A stretch of 64,000 bases of DNA from Bemisia tabaci (GCF_918797505.1 NC_092802.1:21287883-21351882); one strand, 5' to 3'. Shown: positions 21,979-32,221, numbered from the stretch's first letter. Translations and numbers: made by a program. The notes: generated from the letters alone by a model not told the origin.

Positions 21979-22507
21979 CAGGGTGGCAAAATTCCTTGAA
22001 AAATTACATCTCGAAATATTTCATGAAATTTCAGAAATTTCTGAAAAATATCGGTTCCTTTTCATGTTTTGCAAAATGTGAAAATTGTGACTTTCTTCTA
22101 GTTTTGTGTCTTTGCGTGCGGGTTGCATACTCTAGCCCCTGAAAAATATGAGATATTTCGAAGCCGCGTGAAATTTCATGAAATACTTCACAGCCTCGTG
22201 AAATTTCATGAAATATTTCACAGCCTCAGGAAATTTCATGAAATATTTCACAGCCTCAGGAAATTTCATGAAATACTTCCCAGCCTCCTGAAATTTCATG
22301 AAATATTTGACAACCTCGTGAAATTTCATGAAATACTTCACAGCCTCGTGAAATTTCATGAAGTATTTCACAAACTCTTGAAATTTCATGAAATATTTCA
22401 CAGACTCTTAAAATTTCCTGAAATATTTCACAGAATCTTGAAATTTCAAGAATATTTCACTGAAAGTTCCAATTTTTCATTTCTTTCTGACGTTTCATGC
22501 CACCCTG
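21979..22507. mobile_element. hAT-like non-autonomous element (family M, copy 1)
   Basis: Ends CAGGGTGGCAAAA and TGCCACCCTG, a hAT-like terminus. Flanks GCCACGGT (21971-21978) and GCCAGGGC (22508-22515) agree at 6 of 8 positions, fitting a decayed 8-bp duplication. The left 190 bp is collinear with copy 2 at 62071-62611, including TTGCATACTCTAGCCCCTGA. The interior is occupied by a 30-bp minisatellite. No transposase. Confidence 0.85.
22167..22460 (+). repeat. 30-bp minisatellite, about 10 units
   Basis: The unit is close to GTGAAATTTCATGAAATACT followed by TCACAGCCTC. About ten units with single-base variants run without gaps. Because 30 is a multiple of three and no stop falls in frame, both strands stay open (154 and 89 aa), giving artificial KFHEIFHSLR-type repeats. 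Inside the hAT-like element. Confidence 0.92.
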
Positions 22508-22931
22508 GCCAGGGCGTCTTGTTTCGTTTCCTTGTACAGAATAACAATAAAAATACGTGGAGGTTAAACCTGGCACTGAGGCTGTAGCGTGGCTTATTAA
22601 TAAGAAAACACGTGTTGCTGTGCCCCTAACGAGATCGTATTAGCCGTCTAATGATTTATTCGGCGGAACGGCCGATAAATACTCGGACGAAACTCGACTC
22701 TGCGGTGTTCTGCTGTTGTGAGTGTTGTGGCCCATCACGGCCCAGCGTGCTATCCAGACAACATCTCCCCCGCCTCTCCAACGCCGCACCGCCTGAGGAG
22801 GCGGGAGGTCCTAAATTTGTTCTCCTAACGTTGGGCAGTTTACTCGGCAATCGCGGATATTCGATCGATCGAAGAATTGCGAAAAAGTTGTTCAGTCGGA
22901 TGGATAAATCCAACCCGTGCTAGCTTATTAG
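22508..22931. other. GC-rich unique spacer
   Basis: 22600-22920 is GC-rich with overlapping ORFs on both strands but no recognised domain. A homeodomain-type word TCTAATGATTTAT occurs at about 22645. Confidence 0.35.
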
Positions 22932-23688
22932 ATCAGTTGCGCTGGTTATAGAATAGTATTTTGATGCTTAATTCTTGTAGATTAGCTAAAAATAATAAGA
23001 TCTGTTCAAACAGCAACTTTCTACGTTCAGTATTAACCAACATATTCTGCCGTGATAGCGAAGAGAGCCGTAAGTGCAAAATTTTCGAAATGGAGTTTTC
23101 TTCAAAAGCACGCAGAAGATAGCACTTACGGCTGTCTTGCGTATTACTAACCTAACATGAAACTGAATTTTACCTTTTCGTGTACTTTATAATAAAATCG
23201 GTCGAGTTTTAATCCCCCAAATCATTTCTAAGAGTCAATCGGTTGATCGCTTGCGATTTGACAAAGAACCGAGGCTTCTTTTAATAAAATGTTCCACTCA
23301 GAAGCTTCTAGGCCCATTTTCAAAACTTCATTTTTGCACTTGCGGCTCTCTTCGCTATCACGTCAGAGTATTAACCAACATATTGTGCTTTGAAAAATTC
23401 GGTTTATGACGTCATCCATTGCGGCAATGACACACTTCGTTTCTCCTACCTTGCTTTCATTAATAAGGCATACATTTGCACTGCTTGCTCAACGTGTAAC
23501 TCAGAAGAAAGCAAGGTGGAAGAAACCAAGGGTGTCACTACCGCGGTGAGACGTAATAATCCGAATTCTTCGAAGCGCAGTATCTTGGTTAATACTGAAC
23601 GTAGAAAGTTGCTGTTCGGACAGTTCTTATTTAGTTGATCTAAAAAAATCAAGCATCAAAACACGATTATGTGACCGGCGCAACTGAC
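22932..23688. repeat. Inverted-repeat element interrupted by a P2-like MITE
   Basis: Outer arms of about 105 bp: the left begins TCAGTTGCGCTGG near 22934, the right ends CCGGCGCAACTGA at 23688, and both contain CAGCAACTTTCTACGTTCAG or its complement. The inner element is described separately. Confidence 0.82.
23047..23366. repeat. P2-like MITE nested in a larger palindrome
   Basis: Ends CTGCCGTGATAGCGAAGAGA and CTCTTCGCTATCACGTCAG, extended by GCCGTAAGTGCAAAA and its complement. It is flanked by a 17-bp direct repeat, GTATTAACCAACATATT (23030-23046 and 23368-23384). Confidence 0.82.
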
Positions 23689-23692
23689 CCAT

Positions 23693-24434
23693 AGTGATTT
23701 ACGTTTCTTCATTTCCTTCCATTTTTCATATTCTTTTCGAGCATAAAAAAGTCTCAAAATTTGATCTCTTAAAGATGGACATTCACTAGGTAGCGCAGAA
23801 ATTTGATGGATCTCAGGAAATTGCACAAAAAAAAAAAAAAAATTGTATAAATCCGATTGATTTTGACAAAGTCACCCTGCATGACTGCCTAATTCGTTCC
23901 CTTAATTATTCCCTCCCACATTTTATTTTTTTACGGAAAAAGTATGCATGATAACGACTTCAAACTTACCATAGTTCGATAAGATCGGTGCATTTATACA
24001 GAAATCTTACACAGATTTGTTACTTTGAAATGAAGTTCATCCATAATCATTCATTACCTATCCCCATCCATGCATGAAGTCGGGAAAGGTATGCATTCAA
24101 ACATAGAAACTGGGTGGGAGACACAATGATCAGTGAGAAATAAAACATAACTAATCTAAATTGACCGAATTATCGCGGAATCACTTTATTTTTACACAGG
24201 AGGAAGCAATCAACCGAATAGAGGACGTCTTGACGGCGAACAGCACTCTCCCATCGGCCGACGAGGCATTCATTCGGCAAAAATAAAATGAATAACGGTA
24301 AAAAGAATGAGGAAACCGAATCAAATTTAGTAGTTATTCAGACTCGTGCCAAAACAATTTGTCCTAAAATCTGTGGGGTTAGTTCGGCGCAAAGTGGGCA
24401 CAAAACTTATCCACAGTTGAGTTATAATGTCGAT
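23693..24434. other. AT-rich spacer, no gene
   Basis: No recognised gene. A short A17 run is near 23826. The 3' portion is the target site of the Penelope-like insertion. Confidence 0.45.
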
Positions 24435-24445
24435 CTAAGTGTAAC
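24435..24445 (+). repeat. 11-bp direct repeat (TSD), left
   Basis: CTAAGTGTAAC, repeated exactly at 29295-29305. It marks the whole Penelope palindrome as one insertion. Confidence 0.8.
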
Positions 24446-24515
24446 GAATAAGGAGGAGATTTAATTAAAATATGGGTAAATAAGGCTAAAAAATTATTAA
24501 AACACTAAAACACAG

Positions 24516-24547
24516 GACGTTTCGAGCTGTTACCAGCTCATTTTCAG
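24516..24547 (-). other. Hammerhead-like motif at the 3' end of Penelope copy A
   Basis: On the minus strand: CTGAAAAT, a perfect 6-bp stem GAGCTG/CAGCTC closed by GTAA, then GAAACGTC. This resembles the hammerhead core (CUGANGA, stem II, GAAA, stem III, UH), but the first core segment departs from consensus and stem III has no loop. Mirror copy at 29162-29193. Confidence 0.4.
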
Positions 24548-24746
24548 CTGCGAAAAACCTAAAAACAAGTAAAAAATTGAGTGGCGACCTGACCCCAGCC
24601 GTTATCACGTAACCACTGGAATTCAGCACCGAACATCCGAGGCAGACATAGTGGCCACCTACACACCAACCAATATGGAAGATGGGTAGGCAACCCCTGC
24701 TCCTACACATCTGCCCGCGAAACACGAACAGATGACAGACGCGCAC

Positions 24747-26964
24747 TTACTGAGGCCACTCCATTGAAAAAAATTGGTGATATGCAGCCCCTAAACCTTC
24801 CACGTCTGCTCGGAAGTTGCATAACTTGTCTCTTTCTTTCACGATATGGATCATTTCCAACACACCCCTGGCGAAGTCTCTAGGCTCAAACCCCAACACT
24901 TTCGGATTTTCAAAATCAAAGTGATGGCCATGATTATCCTCGTGATGATGTAAGGCTGTTTTTTTCCGCACGATTATACCTATGACCCGCAATCCTTTTC
25001 CGTAGAAACTGTTTTGTTTGCCCAACGTAGCCAATTAGGCAGTCCTTACACTCTAACCTGTACACAACACCCCAACGCTGATCAAGGGGGCACTTAGACT
25101 TTAGCTGTGAAGACAGAAATTTTAGGTTATTGTAGTTAGAGTGGGCTACGGTAAAACCAAAACACTTGAGGATAGATGTTAGATTTTCTGACAAAAGCGG
25201 CACATAGGGCAAGGAGACAATGCGGGAGAAATCCATAGTTCCCTTAATCCCAGTGGATATTTCTCTTGGTGTTGTGGAAACTTCCCGCAACACTTTTGAG
25301 AAAACACCGTCGATGACCTTTAAGGGGTAGCAATTCTGTATCAACAACTCTTTCCCCCGCTTCATGGCCTCCTGTCTAAAGCGTTGGTCATGCAGACAGC
25401 CCCACCACACGACGCGCTAGATTTAATGCAACATTTTTCTTATATGTTGAGGGTTGGACAGACAAGTAATTTAAATATCTACCAGAGGCTGTAGGCTTTT
25501 GGTACCATTTACAAAACAATTTGTTACCCGAGCGAATAACAGTCATATCTAAGAAATTGAGGCAATTATTTTGTTCGACTTCCAAGGTAAATTGAATTGA
25601 CGGACACCACGAATTGAATATGTGGAAAATGTTGTAGATGTCATCCTTATGGACCACAAGGTACAGATCATCTACAAATCGCCGGTAAAAATGAAAAATG
25701 AACAATACTTCTTTGAACAATGAGGTTTCAAAGGTTTCCATGACAAGGTTGGCTAAAACGGCAGAGACACTACCTCCCATCGCCAAACCTTGAACTTGTT
25801 GATAATACTCTTCCTCAAACTGAAAAACAGTTGAGGAAATGCAAATTTTAAGCATGTACAAAAATTCATTTTTAGGGATTGAGCAGTGGGCCTTAATTTC
25901 ATCCCATCTCTCACTGACACACTCGATGGCCAGGTCAGCTGAAATGTTCGTGTACATCGAAATCACGTCGAGAGAAATCAGTCGATGGTCTTTAGGAATT
26001 TCCATACCATTTACCTCGCGGAAAAAACGGAAAGAGTCCTTTACGTGGAATTCTGATCTTCCAACTACTTTACCCAGAATGTTACTAAAAAATTTCGACA
26101 GTTTATAATAAGGAGAATGGATGGTGCTAACAATAGGGCGTAGTGGGTGTTCCTCTTTATGGAGCTTGATAAGGCCATAAATTCTCGAAAACACCAGCTG
26201 ACAATGTTCTCAGATTTTCGGCTACTTTACAGGAGATGTAACCGCTTTCCAACCAGTGTTTCACTACGGTGTTATTTTTGCCCATTTGAGCAGGCACCAA
26301 AGATCTTTTAATGCATTTATAAACCGAAGTCTCGCTCAATAAATCCCTCATTTTTTTAGAGTAACTATTACTATCAATAATTACCGTCTTGTTTGATTTA
26401 TCTGCCGCTATAACTTTAATATTTTTATTCCTTTTGAGAAACAAGTGGGTGGCAATTTGTGTCACGTTTCAATGACGCGGTGAAAAAACATTCCTTAAAT
26501 TTGTTGACAGAAGTTACACTTAGATACTCAGTGTTACCCACTCTTTTAATTTCGGAGTAATAGTTCCTGATAGCCTGACAGACCAAACCTCTAACTTTGT
26601 CAACCAAGGGAGGAAAATTCCGCAGCTTACTCTCGATATTACATACAATTTTTTCCAGTGGGATGGCTTTGAAACAATTTGTTTCATTACCGACGTTAAA
26701 ATACGGAATTGAAAACATGGGGCCGAGGCAGAGCACCCTGTATACATGGTCAGGAATATCAAAGGTTGACAGATTCTCAACCCAAGATTCTTTTCTTTGA
26801 AAAAAAGAAGAAAACCTTTCATTGTAAGCAGCCGCAGCCACAGTGTAGAGAGCTCGAAATTTTTTACAAAGCGTTTCAGTACTTTTATTCCGAAAATGTA
26901 CATTCCGCCTGGTGATGTTGTTGACATTCCTGACTTCCTTCCTTGTTTTGATATTCCTGACCAT
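24747..26964 (-). pseudogene. Penelope-like RT / GIY-YIG polyprotein, copy A (frameshifted)
   Basis: The Penelope-class enzyme nicks target DNA and primes reverse transcription of its RNA. Order on the minus strand: an N-terminal region (26964-26425) with the WVENLSTFDIPDHVY block; a linker (26465-26157); the reverse transcriptase (26194-25388) with GLIKLHKEEHPLRPIVST, the first catalytic aspartate in SLDVISMYTNIS, QVQGLAMGGSVSAV and the RRFVDDLY box; then the GIY-YIG nuclease (25410-24747) with YRLECKDC, GYVGQT, and RKRIAGHR. The reading frame shifts before the linker, before the RT and before the nuclease, and once more inside the nuclease because a homopolymer is one base longer than in copy B (near 24963). 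Pieces total roughly 750 residues, near the usual length of the class. Inactive as it stands unless the indels are assembly errors. Confidence 0.9.
26763..26947 (-). other. Unpaired centre of the Penelope palindrome
   Basis: 185 bp present only once. Read on the minus strand it continues the open frame of copy A (block FRALYTVAAAAYNERFSSFF). Copy B starts at 26948 and is therefore 5'-truncated relative to copy A. Confidence 0.8.
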
Positions 26965-28962
26965 GTATACAGGGTGCTCTGCCTCGGCCCCATGTTTTCA
27001 ATTCCGTATTTTAACGTCGGTAATGAAACAAATTGTTTCAAAGCCATCCCACTGGAAAAAATTGTATGTAATAGCGAGAGTAAGCTGCGGAATTTTCCTC
27101 CCTTGGTTGACAAAGTTAGAGGTTTGGTCTGTCAGGCTATCAGGAACTATTACTCCGAAATTAAAAGAGTGGGTAACACTGAGTATCTAAGTGTAACTTC
27201 TGTCAACAAATTTAAGGAATGTTTTTTTCACCGCGTCATTGAAACGTGACATAATTGCCACCCACTTGTTTCTCAAAAGGAATAAAAATATTAAAGTTAT
27301 AGCGGCAGATAAATCAAACAAGACGGTAATTATTGATAGTAATAGTTACTCTAAAAAAATGAGGGATTTATTGAGCGAGACTTCGGTTTATAAATGCATT
27401 AAAAGATCTTTGGTGCCTGCTCAAATGGGCAAAAATAACACCGTAGTGAAACACTGGTTGGAAAGCGGTTACATCTCCTGTAAAGTAGCCGAAAATCTGA
27501 GAACATTGTCAGCTGGTGTTTTCGAGAATTTATGGCCTTATCAAGCTCCATAAAGAGGAACACCCACTACGCCCTATTGTTAGCACCATCCATTCTCCTT
27601 ATTATAAACTGTCGAAATTTTTTAGTAACATTCTGGGTAAAGTAGTTGGAAGATCAGAATTCCACGTAAAGGACTCTTTCCGTTTTTTCCGCGAGGTAAA
27701 TGGTATGGAAATTCCTAAAGACCATCGACTGATTTCTCTCGACGTGATTTCGATGTACACGATCATTTCAGCTGACCTGGCCATCGAGTGTGTCAGTGAG
27801 AGATGGGATGAAATTAAGGCCCACTGCTCAATCCCTAAAAATGAATTTTTGTACATGCTTAAAATTTGCATTTCCTCAACTGTTTTTCAGTTTGAGGAAG
27901 AGTATTATCAACAAGTTCAAGGTTTGGCGATGGGAGGTAGTGTCTCTGCCGTTTTAGCCAACCTTGTCATGGAAACCTTTGAAACCTCATTGTTCAAAGA
28001 AGTATTGTTCATTTTTCATTTTTACCGGCGATTTGTAGATGATCTGTACCTTGTGGTCCATAAGGATGACATCTACAACATTTTCCACATATTCAATTCG
28101 TGGTGTCCGTCAATTCAATTTACCTTGGAAGTCGAACAAAATAATTGCCTCAATTTCTTAGATATGACTGTTATTCGCTCGGGTAACAAATTGTTTTGTA
28201 AATGGTACCAAAAGCCTACAGCCTCTGGTAGATATTTAAATTACTTGTCTGTCCAACCCTCAACATATAAGAAAAATGTTGCATTAAATCTAGCGCGTCG
28301 TGTGGTGGGGCTGTCTGCATGACCAACGCTTTAGACAGGAGGCCATGAAGCGGGGGAAAGAGTTGTTGATACAGAATTGCTACCCCTTAAAGGTCATCGA
28401 CGGTGTTTTCTCAAAAGTGTTGCGGGAAGTTTCCACAACACCAAGAGAAATATCCACTGGGATTAAGGGAACTATGGATTTCTCCCGCATTGTCTCCTTG
28501 CCCTATGTGCCGCTTTTGTCAGAAAATCTAACATCTATCCTCAAGTGTTTTGGTTTTACCGTAGCCCACTCTAACTACAATAACCTAAAATTTCTGTCTT
28601 CACAGCTAAAGTCTAAGTGCCCCCTTGATCAGCGTTGGGGTGTTGTGTACAGGTTAGAGTGTAAGGACTGCCTAATTGGCTACGTTGGGCAAACAAAACA
28701 GTTTCTACGGAAAAGGATTGCGGGTCATAGGTATAATCGTGCGGAAAAAACAGCCTTACATCATCACGAGGATAATCATGGCCATCACTTTGATTTTGAA
28801 AATCCGAAAGTGTTGGGGTTTGAGCCTAGAGACTTCGCCAGGGGTGTGTTGGAAATGATCCATATCGTGAAAGAAAGAGACAAGTTATGCAACTTCCGAG
28901 CAGACGTGGAAGGTTTAGGGGCTGCATATCACCAATTTTTTTCAATGGAGTGGCCTCAGTAA
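26948..28962 (+). pseudogene. Penelope-like RT / GIY-YIG polyprotein, copy B (5'-truncated, frameshifted)
   Basis: Mirror of copy A. N-terminal remnant from FDIPDHVYRVLCLGP (26948-27249), linker (27239-27553), reverse transcriptase (27516-28322) with FVDD at 28032-28043, and an uninterrupted GIY-YIG nuclease (28300-28962) that ends in HQFFSMEWPQ and a stop. The frame breaks before the linker, before the RT and between the RT and nuclease fall at the same places as in copy A. Copy B differs in having isoleucine for asparagine next to the first catalytic motif (SMYTIIS), and its nuclease frame is intact. The matching lesions mean the two copies share a defective ancestor or that one was templated from the other. 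Confidence 0.9.
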
Positions 28963-29161
28963 GTGCGCGTCTGTCATCTGTTCGTGTTTCGCGGGCAGAT
29001 GTGTAGGAGCAGGGGTTGCCTACCCATCTTCCACATTGGTTGGTGTGTAGGTGGCCACTATGTCTGCCTCGGATGTTCGGTGCTGAATTCCAGTGGTTAC
29101 GTGATAACGGCTGGGGTCAGGTCGCCACTCAATTTTTTACTTGTTTTTAGGTTTTTCGCAG

Positions 29162-29193
29162 CTGAAAATGAGCTGGTAACAGCTCGAAACGTC
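29162..29193 (+). other. Hammerhead-like motif at the 3' end of Penelope copy B
   Basis: Identical to the motif in copy A: CTGAAAAT, stem GAGCTG/CAGCTC with loop GTAA, then GAAACGTC. A related motif with a different stem is at 55831-55862 and 55977-56008. Confidence 0.4.
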
Positions 29194-29294
29194 CTGTGTT
29201 TTAGTGTTTTAATAATTTTTTAGCCTTATTTACCCATATTTTAATTAAATCTCCTCCTTATTCGTATATTCGGGCTATGTTTTTGTGCTTTGTT

Positions 29295-29305
29295 CTAAGT
29301 GTAAC
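29295..29305 (+). repeat. 11-bp direct repeat (TSD), right
   Basis: CTAAGTGTAAC, identical to 24435-24445. Confidence 0.8.
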
Positions 29306-29667
29306 TTGTGCGCTAATTAAGTAGAAAATGATGAAGATGTGCCATAGCCGGATTTACCTACTTGCCGCCCATGAGCCGCCTGTATTTTGCTGCCCTCTTC
29401 TCATTCATTTTGAAACATTACTAAAAAAACCATCAAGTGAACGTGCCGGAGGGAGAAGGGTGCATAAGACGCGTTCACTCGTGTTGGACACATTTTTTGC
29501 GTAAGCCCTATCAACACTACTAGCAAAAGTTCCGGAACTTTGCGCGAAAGTTAAGTTCCGTAAACCTGTCTCTGTGTGGACAAGGTCCTCCATTTATAAG
29601 AAATGAACCAAAAAATTATGAAAGAACAAACATAAATGTGGTTTAATAATTTTAACTTCCGCCGCCG
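29306..29667. other. Spacer, no gene
   Basis: No recognised gene or repeat. Confidence 0.4.
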
Positions 29668-29835
29668 TGCCGCGCTGACCACACTGTGTTTGGCGCAATG
29701 CGTGAAGTATTCATGTAGTCTTATAGGCACTGTGCGTTTCACGCCGCGCCGACCGCTGTTGACCGTACTGTGTTTGACGCAATGCGTGAAGTATTCATGC
29801 AGTCTCGTAGGCGCTAATATGTGTTACATGCCGAC
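29668..29835 (+). repeat. Tandem duplication, two units of 84 bp
   Basis: ACTGTGTTTGGCGCAATGCG at 29683 recurs as ACTGTGTTTGACGCAATGCG at 29767; both are followed by TGAAGTATTCATG and TAGTCT or CAGTCT. The short ORF spanning the units is not recognised. Confidence 0.8.
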
Positions 29836-30348
29836 CGCCGCGCCGAGGGCTTCTCCTTTTCATCTCAAGTCCTCGTCATCATTCCTCTCTGCGCCGCGCC
29901 GCTCCAGGGCCAAATTACGTGTTTGGTTTCTCTCTTAACTTAACTAATTAAAGGTGCGCAGTCTTTTGTATCACCGAAATACGACAAAATTAGAAATTAA
30001 TGAACTCTCAGGAAATGAGAGATTTTGTCACCTTTTCTTGTTTGTAATTTTTTTCTGAATCCGATTTTTTTGTACCTGCATTTAAAAAAATTGCAAAATT
30101 TGCGGCCCCCTAATTTTGCCGCCATGGGCCGTGGTCCATGTGGCCACCCCTTTAATCTGGCCCCTAGATGTGCATGTGAAAATGATGTAGGGAGGTATAT
30201 AATATACATTTTATACGTGTAAAAATGAGAGGCAAGTTTAACTGATAAGGTCATTCACAAGTGCACTTATTTTTCCTCGTTCAATAAAATGGCTCCGCGT
30301 TTAGCTTGCGATTTAATTTTCGAATCAAGATTCGGTCGCTCGGATGCC
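29836..30348. other. Spacer, no gene
   Basis: No recognised gene or repeat. Confidence 0.4.
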
Positions 30349-30833
30349 TCCGCTGTGTCATGGAAAAACGCCATATGAGCCTTCAAATGTTGCCACGTTT
30401 TTTCCTGAAAAATCACGAATTTCCGGGAAAATTTGTGAGTACACTGGAAAAAAAAACACATTGGATCTAGAGTCCAGACTCTTAAAAATATTGACAAGAA
30501 AAAATACTCTTGATTCAATCGGATTTTTGCTTGAATCAAAACGAAATCCGCTTAAATTAGGAGGCTTGGTTCTTGATTTAAGCTAGATTCTGATTGAATC
30601 AAGAGTACTTTTTCTCGTCGATGTTTTTATGAGTCTTGACTCTAGATCCAATGTGTTTTTTTTCCATTGTACTTTTCTTCCAATTTTTCGGAAAATGCTG
30701 ATGGTACTTTGGTCTAGAATGTCCGAAAATTTCAAATAAAAATACTCACGAATTCCATAAAAAATAAATCTTTTCTGAGAGGAAATGTGACAACATTTGA
30801 ATGCGCATACGACGTTTTTCCCTAGCACGGCAG
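30349..30833. repeat. Family P MITE interrupted by a W element
   Basis: The left end is worn (TGTCATGGAAAAACGCCATA) and the right end reads TTTTTCCCTAGCACGGCAG. P-type interior blocks are present on both sides (AATTTCCGGGAAAATTTGTG on the left). A W element (30442-30669) splits it, so P is older than that W copy. Confidence 0.82.
30442..30669. repeat. Family W MITE, copy 3 (TA on both sides)
   Basis: Ends CACTGGAAAAAAA and TTTTTTTCCATTG, flanked by TA at 30440-30441 and 30670-30671. The TTGGATCTAGAGTCCAGACT block is mirrored on the right. Confidence 0.92.
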
Positions 30834-30981
30834 ACCTGCCCGCTGGTTCCCGTCACTACCCATAAACGCAAAAATCGCTCAAAAAACAGGTCATCGATTC
30901 CGGCAGGATCCATTAGGACCGTCTGGGCAACATTAACCGTGTTGTGTTTTCGCGTGGATTAATAAAACTCCTCCTCCTCAC

Positions 30982-31142
30982 CAGCGGCGTGGCGCGAGCT
31001 ATCGATCGGCTATCGATAGTTTGCCATTTGAGGCTACGCTAGAGAATCGATCATTACGGTATTCGTCGGGAACGTCCTGAGAATCGATCCTTTTTCACAG
31101 GTTTAAATGGCAGAACAATCGATTTATCGCAGAGCATCTCCT
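30982..31142. repeat. Family R hAT-like MITE, decayed
   Basis: Left end CAGCGGCGTGGCGCGAGCTA; interior TCGATAGTTTGCCATTTGAG and right-side AGGTTTAAATGGCAGAACAA followed by TCGATTTATCGC. The extreme right end is lost. Confidence 0.7.
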
Positions 31143-31377
31143 TTAGTGGAGGCGGGCATCCCCCGACTCATTTCCTCTCCGCGGATATTGTTTATTTACG
31201 CACACACGCACACACACGCGGAGCGCGGAACATTTTTATGCTTTTTAGATTATGATAAGCTACACGAAACTTGTCATAATCCTAATAAGAGCGGCTGAAT
31301 TATTGCGGAGCGGAATGGAAGGTGGCTTAAATTAAGCGCGTGTTTTTTCCCCCTGCTTATTTGATTTGGACTCGGGT
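31143..31377. other. Spacer, no gene
   Basis: A short CACACA-type run near 31200; nothing else recognised. Confidence 0.4.
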
Positions 31378-31385
31378 CCGGGCAC

Positions 31386-31548
31386 CAGTGGCGTGGTGCG
31401 CGTTGCGATATATCGATTGATCCGCCGTTTAACCTATGGAAAAGGATCGATAAACATGGTGTCCGCAACGAACACCTTGATAATCGATTCTATAACATAG
31501 TTTCGAATGGGTGAATATCGATAATCGATCGTTCACGCCTCGCCACTG
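31386..31548. repeat. Family R hAT-like MITE with partial 8-bp TSD
   Basis: 163 bp, ends CAGTGGCGTGGTGCG and CACGCCTCGCCACTG. Flanks CCGGGCAC (31378-31385) and CTGAGCAC (31549-31556) agree at 6 of 8 positions. ATCGAT-rich interior as in the other R copies. Confidence 0.82.
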
Positions 31549-31556
31549 CTGAGCAC

Positions 31557-32177
31557 CTGGTTTGTATTAGAGGGTGACATGCATTAGAACGAGGATTAAG
31601 AAGGCGAGGGCATTTTTCGTAAAGCTTAATGTACTCCCTTCCGAGTCCTTGTAATATTTTGAAGTGGGCAGTGTGCTCAGAAAAAAAAGCAAAAAAAGAA
31701 AAAAAAAAACGGTTAAAATTACGGTGTGAACTCCAACTTGAACCTATATTTACGCTATAAAGGAAGTATACACGAACACAAAACATTATAAAACTGAAAA
31801 AAGCCGCGGGGTATATAGAGACATTCCGTCCGTTCCGGGCTCAGAGACTAAATGTTCCAGGTTCTGGAGCCGTAGCTTTGACCGCTCCGGGTGTTATAAC
31901 CGGAACTTTGGGCCTCTGAACACGGGAAGTGGACAGTATATGTTTATACAGCCCTTGTAAGTACGGCTTCCACGTCCACAGCCGGAGTTTTTTTTTAGTA
32001 AATCGCGATAACATGTTTACGATGCAGTCACAACTACAAATTTTGGATCGTTGGCGTTATTAGTAACAACAATGGCTGATCTCTAGGTATTCAACTTATG
32101 CTTCATACTATCATTCTAGATCACCCTATCTATAGTCTCTAGATCGTTGCATTAACTTACTCTCGTTCTCTCTTATA
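31557..32177. other. Spacer, no gene
   Basis: GC-richer 31800-31990 with CCGG-containing words and no recognised gene. Confidence 0.4.
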
Positions 32178-32185
32178 CACTGGAG

Positions 32186-32221
<36 letters not shown>

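Larger units (their letters stand above)
24446..29294. mobile_element. Composite Penelope-like element: two copies fused head to head
   Basis: A minus-strand copy (A) and a plus-strand copy (B) of the same Penelope-like element meet at their 5' sides. The arms 24444-26762 and 26948-29265 are near-identical reverse complements around a 185-bp centre (26763-26947). The centre belongs to copy A and supplies N-terminal sequence that copy B lacks. The unit is bounded by an 11-bp direct repeat, with about 29 bp (29266-29294) between the right arm and its repeat that has no mirror on the left. Both copies encode a reverse transcriptase and a GIY-YIG nuclease, the diagnostic pair of this class; both are frameshifted. 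Confidence 0.9.

Noticed and set aside
22167..22460. Regular 30-bp repeats, CRISPR-like spacing
   Set aside because: Units are directly adjacent with no unique spacers and the context is an animal genome.
22123..22587. 154-residue ORF with a striking KFHEIFHSL repeat
   Set aside because: It is the translation of the 30-bp minisatellite inside a hAT-like element. The opposite strand is also open for the same reason. No start context or homology supports a protein.
26597..27190. Matching ORFs MSTKGGKF... and similar on both strands near 26.6-27.2 kb
   Set aside because: They are antisense or out-of-frame shadows of the Penelope N-terminal region in the palindrome.
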